Assembly (NCBI GenBank): GCA_002104905.1
Contig: MCFE01000115.1
Location: forward strand, 100,147 to 164,146
Direction: 5' to 3'
DNA: 64,000 bases
From: Basidiobolus meristosporus CBS 931.73
Taxonomy: Eukaryota; Basidiobolomycota; Basidiobolomycetes; Basidiobolales; Basidiobolaceae
Part shown: positions 54,501-64,000 of the stretch, in pieces
Layout of the letters: each line of letters starts with the position of its first letter
Numbering within the stretch: position 1 is the first letter of the stretch
Position numbers and translations under genes: made by a program
Notes under the pieces: model-generated
Databases searched by the model: none
Told to the model about the DNA's origin: nothing
Seen by the model: only the letters and a program-made list of their open reading frames with translations

Positions 54501-55995
54501 TAATCTCAATCCCATAACTCTTAGCCCCTTCATTTTATCTTTCGCTAAATTTGGATTTTCGAACAAATGAACAGTTGGGTAGAGTGGCGTCTATCTGTAG
54601 CTCAAGCTTCTGGAGAACTGGTTGGGTGAAGGCTTGAGTAGTGGGTCCCTGCTGATGATTTCGATCCATGTCGAGGGCGTTGTCCTCTGGAGCCTAGTGT
54701 TGGCATTGGCATCTTCAAGTAATTGTGAGGTGGCAAGGTTATTAAAGACTTGGGGAACGCGTGAGGCTGGCAACAGAGCAACGAAAACCAAGCGCACTGG
54801 AGCAGTCAGAGGTTGGCAAGTCTGAGTGGATGGTCACCAGTAGCCGCTACAATAAAGTTCGACTACCGACTTACTCTTTTCCGATTTTTATGCAAAGTTG
54901 TGTGCCCGCTTAAACATTCAGTTATGAATTTTGATTTTAAAGATCAGAAAACTGTAATCGTAATCAAACAAGTATGTCATTTTGCAAACAAAATTTTAAG
55001 TATTTTTCTTTTCTTTGCTTGCTGATTTTCAATATGAATATGTAGCGAGAGAGATTGGTATTTTGTTTTGATTTTTGAATGATATTTGGTTAACAACAAG
55101 CTGTCAGAATGTGCAGACCGTCCTCGCCAGGCTGTTGGAATAATCAACCGGCAAGTTCATCAACTGAACAGGTCCTAAGGTCCCGAAAGACCGATCGGCC
55201 ACTGTTCACACTTCCCTTTACGGACAGCGCACTACATCTCATCTACCAGCTTGGTATTAGTGTCTTTGTTGGGAAACAAAGACTGGGAATGTACTATATA
55301 CATAATCCTGTAAAGTACAGTCGTAACGATACCAAACGACAGATGACCCCTATTTATAGGAAAAAAATCGATAAAAATTTTCATTCATTTCGTGGCCAAA
55401 TCCCATAATATTGAAATCGACGAAAATAACAGTATTATATATACTACTCCGGACCAGATTAATTGACTATGAAATAACCAACTACGCAAGAACAGTGCCA
55501 TTCCTGTGTGCACGCTTCAAGCCCTTGCTTGAGAAATCGTAGTATGAGTCATTTTGCGTCTCACGAATAATGCAATCGTATGTTGACTTAAACCAAAAAT
55601 CACATTTACGGCAATTTAACCCCCAATATCGATACAACTATTTACAGATCGATGGAATGAGTACACAAACATTGAAACTGGCGCTAAATAGAGCTCACTG
55701 ACATCTTAAGGTAGGAGCCCACCAGTTCTCCAAATGCGGTAGTTGATACACAACGCTGATTGAGCTTCTCTACCCGGCTATGTTGCATGCACTATTTACC
55801 CTTGCACCAACCAAATGTAAAGTGTCCCTGTTCCTCCGGTGTGTGTCGTTGTGGGGTATTGCCAAATGTCGATTCTTTTTGGACTGGTACACCGTGTCTA
55901 CCGTGGATTGATAGTCTATGATACTGTGAGAGTAGGGTAGTCGCGCAAAGAGGGCTTATTTGTCTTGCATACTCAATATTCTCAGTTAAGGCTGA
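54501..55995. repeat. Leader block of segmental duplication, copy 3
   Basis: From 54797 it matches 28396 and 36196. A 130-bp insert at about 55125-55265 is absent from copy 2. A 68-codon minus frame at 54591-54797 (MRLVFVALLPASRVPQVFNN) is not called. Confidence 0.6.
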
Positions 55996-56003
55996 TTTAT
56001 CTA

Positions 56004-56486
56004 TTAGGCGCAATTGTCAGCACAATGAGTGTATTGAATATTTTGTTCTTTCACACATTGTGTCTCTGTTACTGGGGTTGTGTACTGTATATCTTGGGTG
56101 GGCTGCATCAGAACGTAGGGAGAGAAAGAACTATAGTCCTTTTGCTTGGCATATTCTAATGCGTTGCCCCGACCCTCCAGTTTAAGACTGGGCCCTGCTT
56201 GATACTTGACATTGAAGCCCTGATTGCTGTTGGCATTAGCAATGTTCAGGCTATCTTGCTTTCTGGTCACGGTGGTGAAAACCTGACGCAATAACGGGGA
56301 TCGGACATTGGGTGTCTTAAAAACAGGCAAAACTCGAACGTTTTGGTAGCAATCGGTCGCATACTGTACACATGGTAAACTACGATAATGCACCCTTCTA
56401 TACTCGTGAGTGCATGGAGAAGAACAGCCGATCGGGGCAGCAACGGCAACTTGATTTGCGGCAAGGCCTACAGTAATAAAGCGCAT
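56004..56486 (-). CDS. Family A secreted Cys protein, copy 4
   Basis: A 160-aa protein close to copy 2, with the short signal MRFITVGLAANQVAVA and head APIGCSSPCTHEYRRVHYRS, LPCVQYATDCYQN (an extra Cys in place of Tyr, as in copy 3). The C-terminus is full length (CVKEQNIQYTHCADNCA). An upstream in-frame start exists at 56528. Followed by family B copy 4 (broken) and family F copy 2 (broken), as in the 37-39 kb module. Confidence 0.65.
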   Translation of the reverse strand: MRFITVGLAANQVAVAAPIGCSSPCTHEYRRVHYRSLPCVQYATDCYQNVRVLPVFKTPNVRSPLLRQVFTTVTRKQDSLNIANANSNQGFNVKYQAGPSLKLEGRGNALEYAKQKDYSSFSPYVLMQPTQDIQYTTPVTETQCVKEQNIQYTHCADNCA

Positions 56487-56662
56487 GTGGAGCGAATAAC
56501 GTATTTGTGGCTGTTGTATAGCATACAATATGGGTTAGCTGGGAAATTTGCTATTATATATTTCATGATTAATCAGGTCATTACTCACATGATTATTATA
56601 GTTTTTGAGTACCATCAGTATTTTGCATTCCCTTCACTCGTTATTTTTTCAATTTTCTTCCA

Positions 56663-57214
56663 TTATTTTGGGGGACTCACCATGATTTTCTGGAGTATAC
56701 TAGTGCTAATTCTAGTATCTTTGAAGTGATGACGAGCAGATCTCTTATACTTGTTGTACCCCCCTCTGAGTGCACACGCTGCTGGCTCAGTGATGATAAT
56801 TTGTGGCTGTTGCTGCTTGGGCCGGTAGAGGGTTTGATCAATGACTTGCGCCTGATCGAACTGATTTGAGTTGGACAAGGCATTGGCTTTACTGGCAGAA
56901 TGGCCATTGATGTTGTCCAGTAAAGCTTGGGATGGTTGAAGATTGGAAATATCGAACCCTTGCAACCCAGAGAATCCTGGCTGCTCACCCGAAGTCTGGC
57001 TCGTTTGCATAGGCCCACTCATCTCCGAATTATCCGCCTCCTCAGTTGACGGCTGGTGTTCTTGACTGGGGGCCTAAGTGTCCTGATAACAAGCACTCAG
57101 TTGTTCGACGCATGGCTCATTGATGAAGGCTACCTGGGAGCCACCAAGTGGGGTAGCGGAGATTGCTTGCAGTGAAGCGATGGCGGAAACTAGCAAGAGG
57201 AAGGAAGGCTGCAT
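56663..57214 (-). pseudogene. Family B, copy 4, with the same in-frame TAG
   Basis: The signal peptide start is intact, then TAG at 57074-57076 at the same codon as copy 2. The rest of the frame is open and includes SNQFDQAQVIDQTLYRP. Tail as in copy 2 (HHFKDTRISTSILQKIMVS). Confidence 0.72.
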
Positions 57215-57433
57215 GACTGACTGGTGAAGTCATGCGGACTCTCTCGATCCCACACAATTAGCTTTATGTGAGCTAGATTGATTTAACCTGGGTGCCTCGC
57301 CGTTTGCTACTTCTCAAAAAATGTGAGCCAGTGCATACACGAAATAGTAATCAGCATTTAATTTCAACCAAGTGCTTTATAGTATAAAGCTAGCAGTAGA
57401 CAATGAGAATGTAGACGTTGGGAAGAGTGATGC

Positions 57434-58091
57434 TTAAAAGAGGGCACAGTAGTTCTTGGCGCAATTAGTGTTGTCAAAAACGCAGTCCGAGTCCTTGGTG
57501 CATGTCTGATACTCGGAGCCACTGCAAAAAGACTTTAACGTTAGTAAGAATGCAAACTTACTAAACCTTTGGATATTGTTGATGTAACACCACTCTGGTG
57601 CACTTTGCTACATATCCAATGCCAAACGAGATAATCCCTACTCCTCCATGGCACTGAATACCTTGTAAGTTACTGTTTCTGTACAGGAAATTCCATGGCA
57701 ACTTACCCTTCTCCAGCAGTAGCCTTTGTTACAGCCGCAAATATCCTTGCTGCCTTTTTGCTTAGTAATCCCACAGACGAGGTTTGAGCTTTTTGCTGTC
57801 TGCTCAAAGCGATCCAGGGCATCAAAAAATACGTCAAGAGCACGCTTTGCCACACTATTGCTCGGTGCTCCCAGGCTTTGAGTAAACTCCTGGATCATCT
57901 TCACACATTCCGCAAACCTCACTTCCTTACCAGCGGGAATGGCCCTGAGTGAGGATGGAAATTCTTCACTACATGCCTTTACGTCTTTATATAGCTCCAC
58001 ATACTCGGAGGTTGCCGTAATACTGGGCTGGTCGCGGTCAAGAGGAGCGGCAAAATAGGATGCCGGCTAAGAGGATATTTCTGAAAAGCAT
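57434..58091 (-). pseudogene. Family F, copy 2 (broken)
   Basis: Compared with 38722-39453, it has a deletion in the signal peptide (LLAGILFC for LLAGTMVISMIASS) that shifts the frame, deletions of ATNGV and WEN in the helical domain, and an 8-bp deletion in exon 2. The intron-2 donor region is also shortened. The terminal exon (SGSEYQTCTKDSDCVFDNTN) and the Cys of exon 1 are kept, so the breaks are recent. Confidence 0.75.
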
Positions 58092-58759
58092 TTTGTCGTT
58101 AAGTGTTTCTTGAATGGTCACTCCTCTTTGGGCTTATATTTGTATATGTGTATCTTCTTAGTTCCCACGACTATCAATCACTAAGTTTCAGGTCATACAA
58201 CATGCAGGTACTGGCGACTTTATATTAAATTGGTAATCCACCTTTGGTAATCCACCTGGAGGTTTATGATCCTTTGATTGGTATCAATGAGCCATTGGTC
58301 ATAAAGCTGGTTCAGTCGTTGATATGCAATCTTCTACGCATCTACGCGGAGCTTTCCCGATTTATATCACCTTCTCAATCCCATTCAATTAGGCTTCGTT
58401 CATAGCATTATGCAAGATAGATTGATTTAACCCGGTTGGCTTATAGTACTGGTGTGAATATATTTATTTGTTGTTTGTCAAGAGTCGACAATATACATGG
58501 ATTAGTTGAGGCTACCTTGGACTTTCTTGTTGCAATATACGCACTTTTGATTAGTTATATGTGTTCGGCATTGACTGTGCCAACACACTCGAAAACCTGA
58601 ATTCCCACAATTGATTTATCAGTGTAGATTGCCTGAATGAAGGTTTGATATGCGAGCCCTTTGGTACCCATGTTCCATCTCTAAGCAGGGAAGGCGCCAC
58701 ACTCTTTGCCTCTGGCAAGTCGTTGAATAAATGACATAGCTTCTCCCCATGAAATAAGT
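58092..58759. repeat. Module tail with family B promoter relic
   Basis: 58230-58330 repeats 39600-40050 pieces, and 58355-58430 repeats the family B upstream element without a gene. The remainder is unassigned. Confidence 0.5.
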
Positions 58760-59030
58760 TTATACGGCACAGGTGGCATATCCTCCTGATGCAGAGGTAT
58801 CAGCCTCATCCAAGATAGCTAGATTGAAGTCCTCCACTCTGTGGCTGAGGCCTTCATTCTTGCCTTGGTTGGCGGCATTGAAAGTCAGGGTAATGAAGTC
58901 GATCTTGGCCAATTTCTTGATGTAAAGGCCCGCAGTGTGTTCCTTCACTCCTTGTTCAGGATTGCATTTTAGACTGTCTTCTTGGGGAGGCAAGGCCACT
59001 GCATCGGTACCATTTCACCAGGGTCACTTG
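58760..59030 (-). pseudogene. Relic of an alpha/beta hydrolase (larger piece)
   Basis: Encodes QGVKEHTAGLYIKKLAKIDF, ITLTFNAANQGKNEG, SHRVEDFNLAIL and, after a deletion, ASGGYATCAV. This is the typical strand-helix order of DLH-like hydrolases (KEQTAGLYAKKLAE, FDASYQG) up to the nucleophile elbow. The elbow itself is lost. Same family as the relic at 31075. Confidence 0.7.
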
Positions 59031-59544
59031 AGTTGAGTGAGCACCTAGAGGTCAACACATGGCATTTACCATTACCATGATGAGACAATGAACCTATTAA
59101 AAGATTTTTTGACTCTGTTAAGCAGCTACAACCATATATGAATAAATAAGTTTTGACAACAATAAAGCCTATGATATAGGTACACAGCATTTTCTTCTCC
59201 ATCTTCTCTCTGCCTCAACCAGAAATTTGCTAGATCAGGAGCTTGGGAGCTTATATAGTCAATATTGGATTGAAGCAAAAGGCAGTAGAAGAGAGTAGGA
59301 TGTAGTAATACCAAGAATCAAATGTGGGGCTAGGTGTACTCTATAGGTGGTTCTTGGTCAGATCACTGAAGCTGGAGTTATACTCCTGAAAAATATACTG
59401 GGTACAGAGCTCTGTGTATATTACATGGTGTCTTCTAATTGATGCTAAAGAAAATGAACTTGATTTGCAGCACATAAAACAATTGTCTACAGCAAATAAA
59501 TTGTGTGGTAAATTTTGTGAATATACCAAAATATCCACACAGCT
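59031..59544. other. Non-coding stretch
   Basis: No gene supported. It may include decayed transposon sequence. Confidence 0.3.
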
Positions 59545-59840
59545 TGGTTCCTTGGGTTATAGTTTACTGATCTAAGAGAGCTCTGACCAGGTTCCTTGCT
59601 GAGTTTACTTGTAATAGCTCCACCCAAAAGTACAGGCACTGAGGAAACTAATTCTCCCAGAGTAGCCAATACAGCCCCAAACTTTACACACATACGCTTG
59701 GGACATTCTTAAGCATATTCTATGTGCCAGTCTTGCAAAGTGTCTGCAACAGTATAAACACTACTTTACATACAATATATCATTAAGTGAAAGCCAAATA
59801 ATCTTCTTGCTCCCTTAGTCATCACCAGTATCACCATACA
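59545..59840. repeat. Dispersed repeat, second copy
   Basis: Homologous to 27395-27660 in the same orientation. Confidence 0.55.
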
Positions 59841-60208
59841 CCAGTATGAGCTTGGGAATTACAAGCTGACTCTTTGATGTGTCCTAGAGGTGCTACATAT
59901 GAGTGCATATCCTAGATGAGAACTGCTGGAAATTCTGTATTCCAAGCTTTCTGTATATGCACATAGTGGTAGATTTGAATGTACATAAAGATATTCACAG
60001 TGTTTATATCTTAGCTGCGCTTGCTGCCCTCATTCTTGTGTGTGATTGGTATGGAACTCAGTTGTTTACTTACTTATGAAAGGAGCAAAGGCTGGCTAAT
60101 AGCACACAGGAACATGAAGCCATATTGAGGTGCATTGTTCTATGTAATACTCAACAATGGTTCTTAATGACTTCAAAGCACATGGGACTGGCAAGTCAGA
60201 GAATGACC

Positions 60209-60540
60209 ACCAAGCAAATCTCTTACATTCATGATGGGTAGATAGAGGGTCTAATTGATGACCTATGCTTTGTCAAACTACTTGAGGTTTAATGATGCAT
60301 TAGCTGTACTGAAAAAGCAGCCATTAAAAATGCCAATTCTTTGCAACTTTACTTATTATAATTCAATCACTCAAATCTAAGTTGCCTTCATTCTCAGTCA
60401 AGGATAGGTCTTTGCTGTTGGAAGTCGCTGCCTCTTGTAAACAAGCTCCCAACTGCTCGGCACATAGGTTGTTGGTGTGAGATGCCTGAGATTCACAAAG
60501 ATATGATTGCTGCAACAAGCAAGAGGAAGGAAAGCTGCAT
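60209..60540 (-). pseudogene. Family B, decayed fifth copy
   Basis: MQLSFLLLV signal start at 60540, then a stop after about 15 codons. CAEQLGACLQE, a TENEGNLDLSD part and, at the DNA level, the core region (gggtctaattgatgacctatg for gggtttgatcaatgacttgcg) can be aligned to the intact family B gene. No adjacent family A gene is seen. It marks the right edge of the accessory block. Confidence 0.65.
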
Positions 60541-60759
60541 GACTGGATGGGGGATTCCCTCACAAAGTTGCCATACTTCTATTGCTTTCTCAATGCCATT
60601 CAAGTAACCATTTATTTATTCGTGACACTAACTTCATGCTCGTCAAGCAACAGGTATCATATATCGCATAAAATTAGTTTCAGTCATCCATTGGTTGATT
60701 ATACGTAGCCATGTAGCAGAGCCCGCTTAAATAATGCGGAGGAAAAGGACTTGATGGCT

Positions 60760-61018
60760 AAAATTAGGTGGTGGCGGCGCTGGCAATGGAAATAGCGGTA
60801 GCAGTGGTGATAATGGGAATGGTAGTTGTGATAGTGGTGCTTTTGATACTGGTAACAGTAGCGGCGGTAGTGATGGTGGGAGCGGAGAGGTTAGCAATGG
60901 TGGCAATAACGCAAACGGGGCTGGAAGCTGTGATTTTGAAGGTAATGACAATGGCGGTGTCAATCAGAGCGGAGACAGCTGGGATGATTGTGTTATATTG
61001 AGAGCCAGGGCCATGTGA
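60760..61018 (+). pseudogene. Gly/Asn/Ser-rich tract 1
   Basis: In one frame it encodes GGGGAGNGNSGSSGDNGNGS, GGSDGGSGEVSNGGNNANGA and a final SWDDCVILRARAM. No start with signal peptide can be joined to it, so it looks like the 3' part of a low-complexity extracellular-type gene, possibly a remnant. A related tract is at 63610. Confidence 0.45.
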
Positions 61019-61877
61019 AATCATGCCATAAAAGCAATAGATGGCTTCCGTTATTCTCAATGTTTGCACACTGCCTAAACTTTGGATATGTGACAAGCAC
61101 CATTGGCTACGTTGCTATCCTCAATGGCCTTTTGGCTGAAGGGACTTGTCCAGATGCCACCTCCCTAGAGAACCATGTGGGATTACAAACAGGAAAGCCA
61201 TCATATGGATTCTTCATCTCTGCGGTGTTGTTCTCTTGCACAATTATATGTGGTCAAGAGTAATCCCAATGGTCTTACCTATAGTGGAAGTAGCAAGCAA
61301 GAAAAATATATTTCAACATGCTTCAGCCAGTAGACAGGTCAGGCAAGATAAAATGATCAACAGTGACACTCTCCAAGTAGTGAAATTCAGAGAACAATAG
61401 TTGGCAAACTACATACCGGTATCAAAAGTCTGACAAACAGGCTCCTTAAGATAAAAGCACGCTACAAGTGTGAGAGTATGTTGTGCTTTACACCACAACT
61501 GGTCATATCCATTGACTCCAAACACTGCTAACCAATCAATGAGGTTATTGATGATGTCTTGCGCACTCCACATTACCCTAAGCGTCATCTCTACAAAAGC
61601 CTTTTGAAAGACTAGGAAAAATCCTTAACTTTACCAGTTTCCCAGCTCTCCAAATATCCATGACATTTCTGTTAAATGTATCACCCATTTCCTCTCTGCA
61701 TTGTAGAAAATACGAAAGTACAACGCTGCAACAAGAAGCCAAAAGATTTTTTTTTGGTACTCTGTAGCATCCAATAGTTTTTCCATCACCAGATGCATGA
61801 AGTACCAATGTAGACAGTATTGAGAGTTAATTAAAGAATTTATTGAATGTCTATCTACTATACACAGATGTTGCCCT
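61019..61877. other. Non-coding stretch
   Basis: Only short frames with no supporting features. Includes the 3' flank of the HSP31-like gene. Confidence 0.35.
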
Positions 61878-62606
61878 TTAGAGGCTCGAGAACACCTTGA
61901 TGGCATCCTCAGCGGTGGATCGTGCGCTTGCTGGGTTAGCTCCAGTGACAACTCGGCCGTCAGTTTGTGTAAAATCGGCAAACGGAGTGGGGGGTGCCAC
62001 ATACTCGGCTCCAACAGCGGCCGCTCCTTCTTCGATTGTAGCCACATTGGCTGATTTGATAATATCAAGCAGGCTAAGCATCACCTCACCCTCCGTGGTG
62101 AACCCGGTGACCTTCTTGCCAGCGATGATGGATTTGCCTGTGGTGCTGTCAACGATGGCAGGGAGAATGGCTGGCCCATGACACACAGCTGAAACAACAC
62201 CTCCACGCTTGTATATGTCCTCGGCAATATGCTGCAGGCCACGAGCCGTAGGGTAATCCCACAAGGTCGCGTGCCCAGCAGAAGCAAAGAATAGACCATA
62301 ATCAGCAGGGTTGAGGTCCGACGCCTTGTGAAGCTGTGAGTTCAGTTTGACATTGAATGGATGCTCTGGGTCGTTCAGCACCTTTTGATCATCCTCGGAG
62401 AGAAAGTCTTTCGACAAGGAGTGCTCATCCACTCCGTAAGTGCCAGTCTCGGAGGCGAAGTCAACCTCGAACCCGGCCTCGACAAGTGCTTCGAACGGGT
62501 GCAACGCTTCCGTATAAAAGAGTCCAGTCTTACTACCATTGGCGTAGAAAGGCTCGTTATAGCTGGTGATGGCTAGTAGTGCTCTGCGTGGAAGATTGGC
62601 TGGCAT
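61878..62606 (-). CDS. HSP31/DJ-1-family glyoxalase III (class I amidotransferase-like)
   Basis: An uninterrupted 242-aa protein, the usual length for the Hsp31 group. Motifs: MPANLPRRALLAITSYNEPF, HPFEALVEAGFEVDFASETG, FFASAGHATLWDYP, the nucleophile elbow VVSAVCHGPAIL (catalytic Cys about 140, His next) and TTEGEVMLSL and DGRVVTGANPASA at the end. An acidic residue near the N-terminus and a second His complete the expected triad. The enzyme turns methylglyoxal into lactate without glutathione and helps under stress; it is cytosolic. It is single-exon and intact, in contrast with the decayed neighbourhood. Confidence 0.93.
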   Translation of the reverse strand: MPANLPRRALLAITSYNEPFYANGSKTGLFYTEALHPFEALVEAGFEVDFASETGTYGVDEHSLSKDFLSEDDQKVLNDPEHPFNVKLNSQLHKASDLNPADYGLFFASAGHATLWDYPTARGLQHIAEDIYKRGGVVSAVCHGPAILPAIVDSTTGKSIIAGKKVTGFTTEGEVMLSLLDIIKSANVATIEEGAAAVGAEYVAPPTPFADFTQTDGRVVTGANPASARSTAEDAIKVFSSL

Positions 62607-63515
62607 TGTTGTATTGTACTGAATACCAACCTGAACTTATCGTATCGCATTTTATAATGGGTTTTTGCAGTTGGATGACAAATGTTTGGAAGTTTCTGGT
62701 TAATTTCCACTTAATCACCCAATTTGGTAATCGAGTTATCAATCCATTTATGGTCAATGTGAGTTGCTCAGAACGCATGCTGACAAATGGCATAAATAGC
62801 GATTATTTTCACCTCCTACCTGGCTCTGGCTAATTAAGAGCTTTGACTTGTCATATGCCTCTACTCATAGCAATGGCTGAGAGATTCAAATGGACAAAGC
62901 CACATGCTTCAATCTTCTTTGCTTATTCCGAGGCAGGATGGAGCTTCATCAATGCACAAGTTGGTATCAATTAGAGGCATGAATGGGCGACTGAACATGA
63001 AGTGATCAGATGGTTGTTGCAACCAAATTCACAATTGACTACAAATCCTACCAGCTGGGAAAGGGCAAGAACCCCTGTCCATTGTTGACAAAGATTTCGC
63101 ATCAATATTCGTGAATCCTTCGTGAATCTACAAACGGATGGGACCGATATCCTCAGTATTCATATGTGGGATCATACAGCCTCCATGGACACACTTCATA
63201 TCCACGATACTCTAGTATGGGTGTTCAGCACTGCAAATTATTGCACAAAGGCGTCCGGCAAGACATCTTTCAGTATTTGCCAGGGATGATGGAATATTCT
63301 ACACCAGGATTTTGAACGTGAGAAGATTCCAATGGCTTGCCACCTATGTATGCCTCTGGAATCGCTCGGTATACTTGGTGGTTGAGAGTTCCAGATCCAT
63401 CCGGCAATGAATATGCGTAAAAAGTGGGTCAAGATCCTGAAGAGAAATAGAGTTACTTTTTCCTTCCTAAGTGGCTGACTTGCATTCATGTCTGGGAAAT
63501 ATCGGTACAAGCGTC
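62607..63515. other. Intergenic region
   Basis: The HSP31-like promoter lies at 62607-62850. From 62,900 to 63,510 protein-like scraps occur (for example GLPPMYASGIARYTWWLRVP) but none forms a gene. Confidence 0.35.
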
Positions 63516-63579
63516 ATTGATGTACGCTACTCATGTATTGCCGAGTGGGGCTGGAAAGCAAGGGTTAAGACTAGCAAAC

Positions 63580-63933
63580 AGTTGGGAGCTGCATAGCTTG
63601 ATCCCGGATTCTCTCATATATGCTGGTGGCAGCGTAAATAGCAACGGTAGAAATAATAAAAGAAACGGTGGAAATGATGGGAGTGCTAATAATTCTGCTG
63701 ATGGCGGAAACAGTGTAGGTCATGGTGACAATGCCAAGGGCAGCAACGGCAATGGCGGAAATGCTGATGGTAATACAAGTGGTTACAGCAATCAAGGTAA
63801 CATAAATGGTGAAGATGATTTACGTGTTTATAGCTCTGGTCATGGTGGAGCCGGTAACGGTGAGATGATAAAAGCAACGGTAGCAGCAACAGTGAAAATA
63901 GCACCTGAATGCCAACCACTATATGACCGTTGA
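63580..63933 (+). pseudogene. Gly/Asn-rich tract 2
   Basis: Encodes GGSVNSNGRNNKRNGGNDGS, ANNSADGGNSVGHGDNAKGS and YSSGHGGAGNG, then a tail that changes character (MIKATVAATVKIAPEC); a +1 shift there restores SNGSSNSENST. This and the similar DNA end at 60990-61018 suggest two copies of the same low-complexity gene, at least one broken. Confidence 0.4.
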
Positions 63934-64000
63934 GTACATGCAGCCTTACCACAGTATCAGTAAGTTGCTTAGCATGCTGATGACTCAAATACGGACTGCT

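Noticed and set aside
54591-54797. 68-codon minus frame with a hydrophobic start
   Set aside because: Single copy, no promoter or family evidence; too short to support alone.
60727-61096. Pro/Ser- and Thr-rich minus frames opposite the Gly/Asn tract
   Set aside because: They are the antisense reading of low-complexity DNA.

Overview
This window is a piece of fungal nuclear genome. Evidence: densely spliced genes with short introns (about 30-85 bp, mostly 50-62, gtaagt-like donors and a tactaac-type branch point where tested), a GPI-type chitin deacetylase, an alpha-arrestin with LPxY motifs, F-box proteins, a Ras-GEF, COX16, a Pol III U6 snRNA gene and a nuclear tRNA-Leu. A MEIOB-like meiotic protein and a DHX40-like helicase suggest a lineage outside the common yeasts, but the sequence alone does not fix the phylum.

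Region 1 (1-24,000) is gene-dense housekeeping DNA: a partial unknown gene (-), CHL1/DDX11 helicase (+, 15 introns), a CUE-domain ER protein (-), a MEIOB-like ssDNA-binding protein (+), a Ras-GEF (-), a DHX40-like DEAH helicase (-) divergent from an F-box/LRR protein (+), a small single-pass membrane protein (-), an F-box protein (-), chitin deacetylase (-), COX16 (-) and an arrestin (+). U6 snRNA lies at 24,818.

Region 2 (about 25,700-60,600) is a repeat-rich, fast-evolving accessory block. It holds families of small, mostly secreted proteins copied by local segmental duplication. Family A (six-Cys secreted, four copies) and family B (acidic secreted protein with a basic tail, four copies plus relatives) always occur as an A-B pair on the minus strand, and two or three pairs are followed by family F (Cys-rich, three exons). 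Between the pairs lie family D (72-73 aa, no signal, two copies), a single family C protein that may be related to D, and family E (65 aa precursors with defensin-like Cys spacing ending in CC, three intact copies and one pseudogene). Many copies are broken (in-frame TAG, lost signal peptide, frameshifts), so the block is under active gene birth and death. A Ty3/gypsy retrotransposon (40,592-45,162) sits in the middle beside a solo LTR of another family and a tRNA-Leu gene. Copia relics, two relics of one alpha/beta-hydrolase family and several minisatellites are scattered around.

Region 3 (60,600-64,000) has two related Gly/Asn-rich tracts flanking an intact HSP31/DJ-1-type glyoxalase gene.

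Family letters A-F are names used only here. Functions of A-F are not known; the secreted nature of A, B, E and F is inferred from signal peptides.
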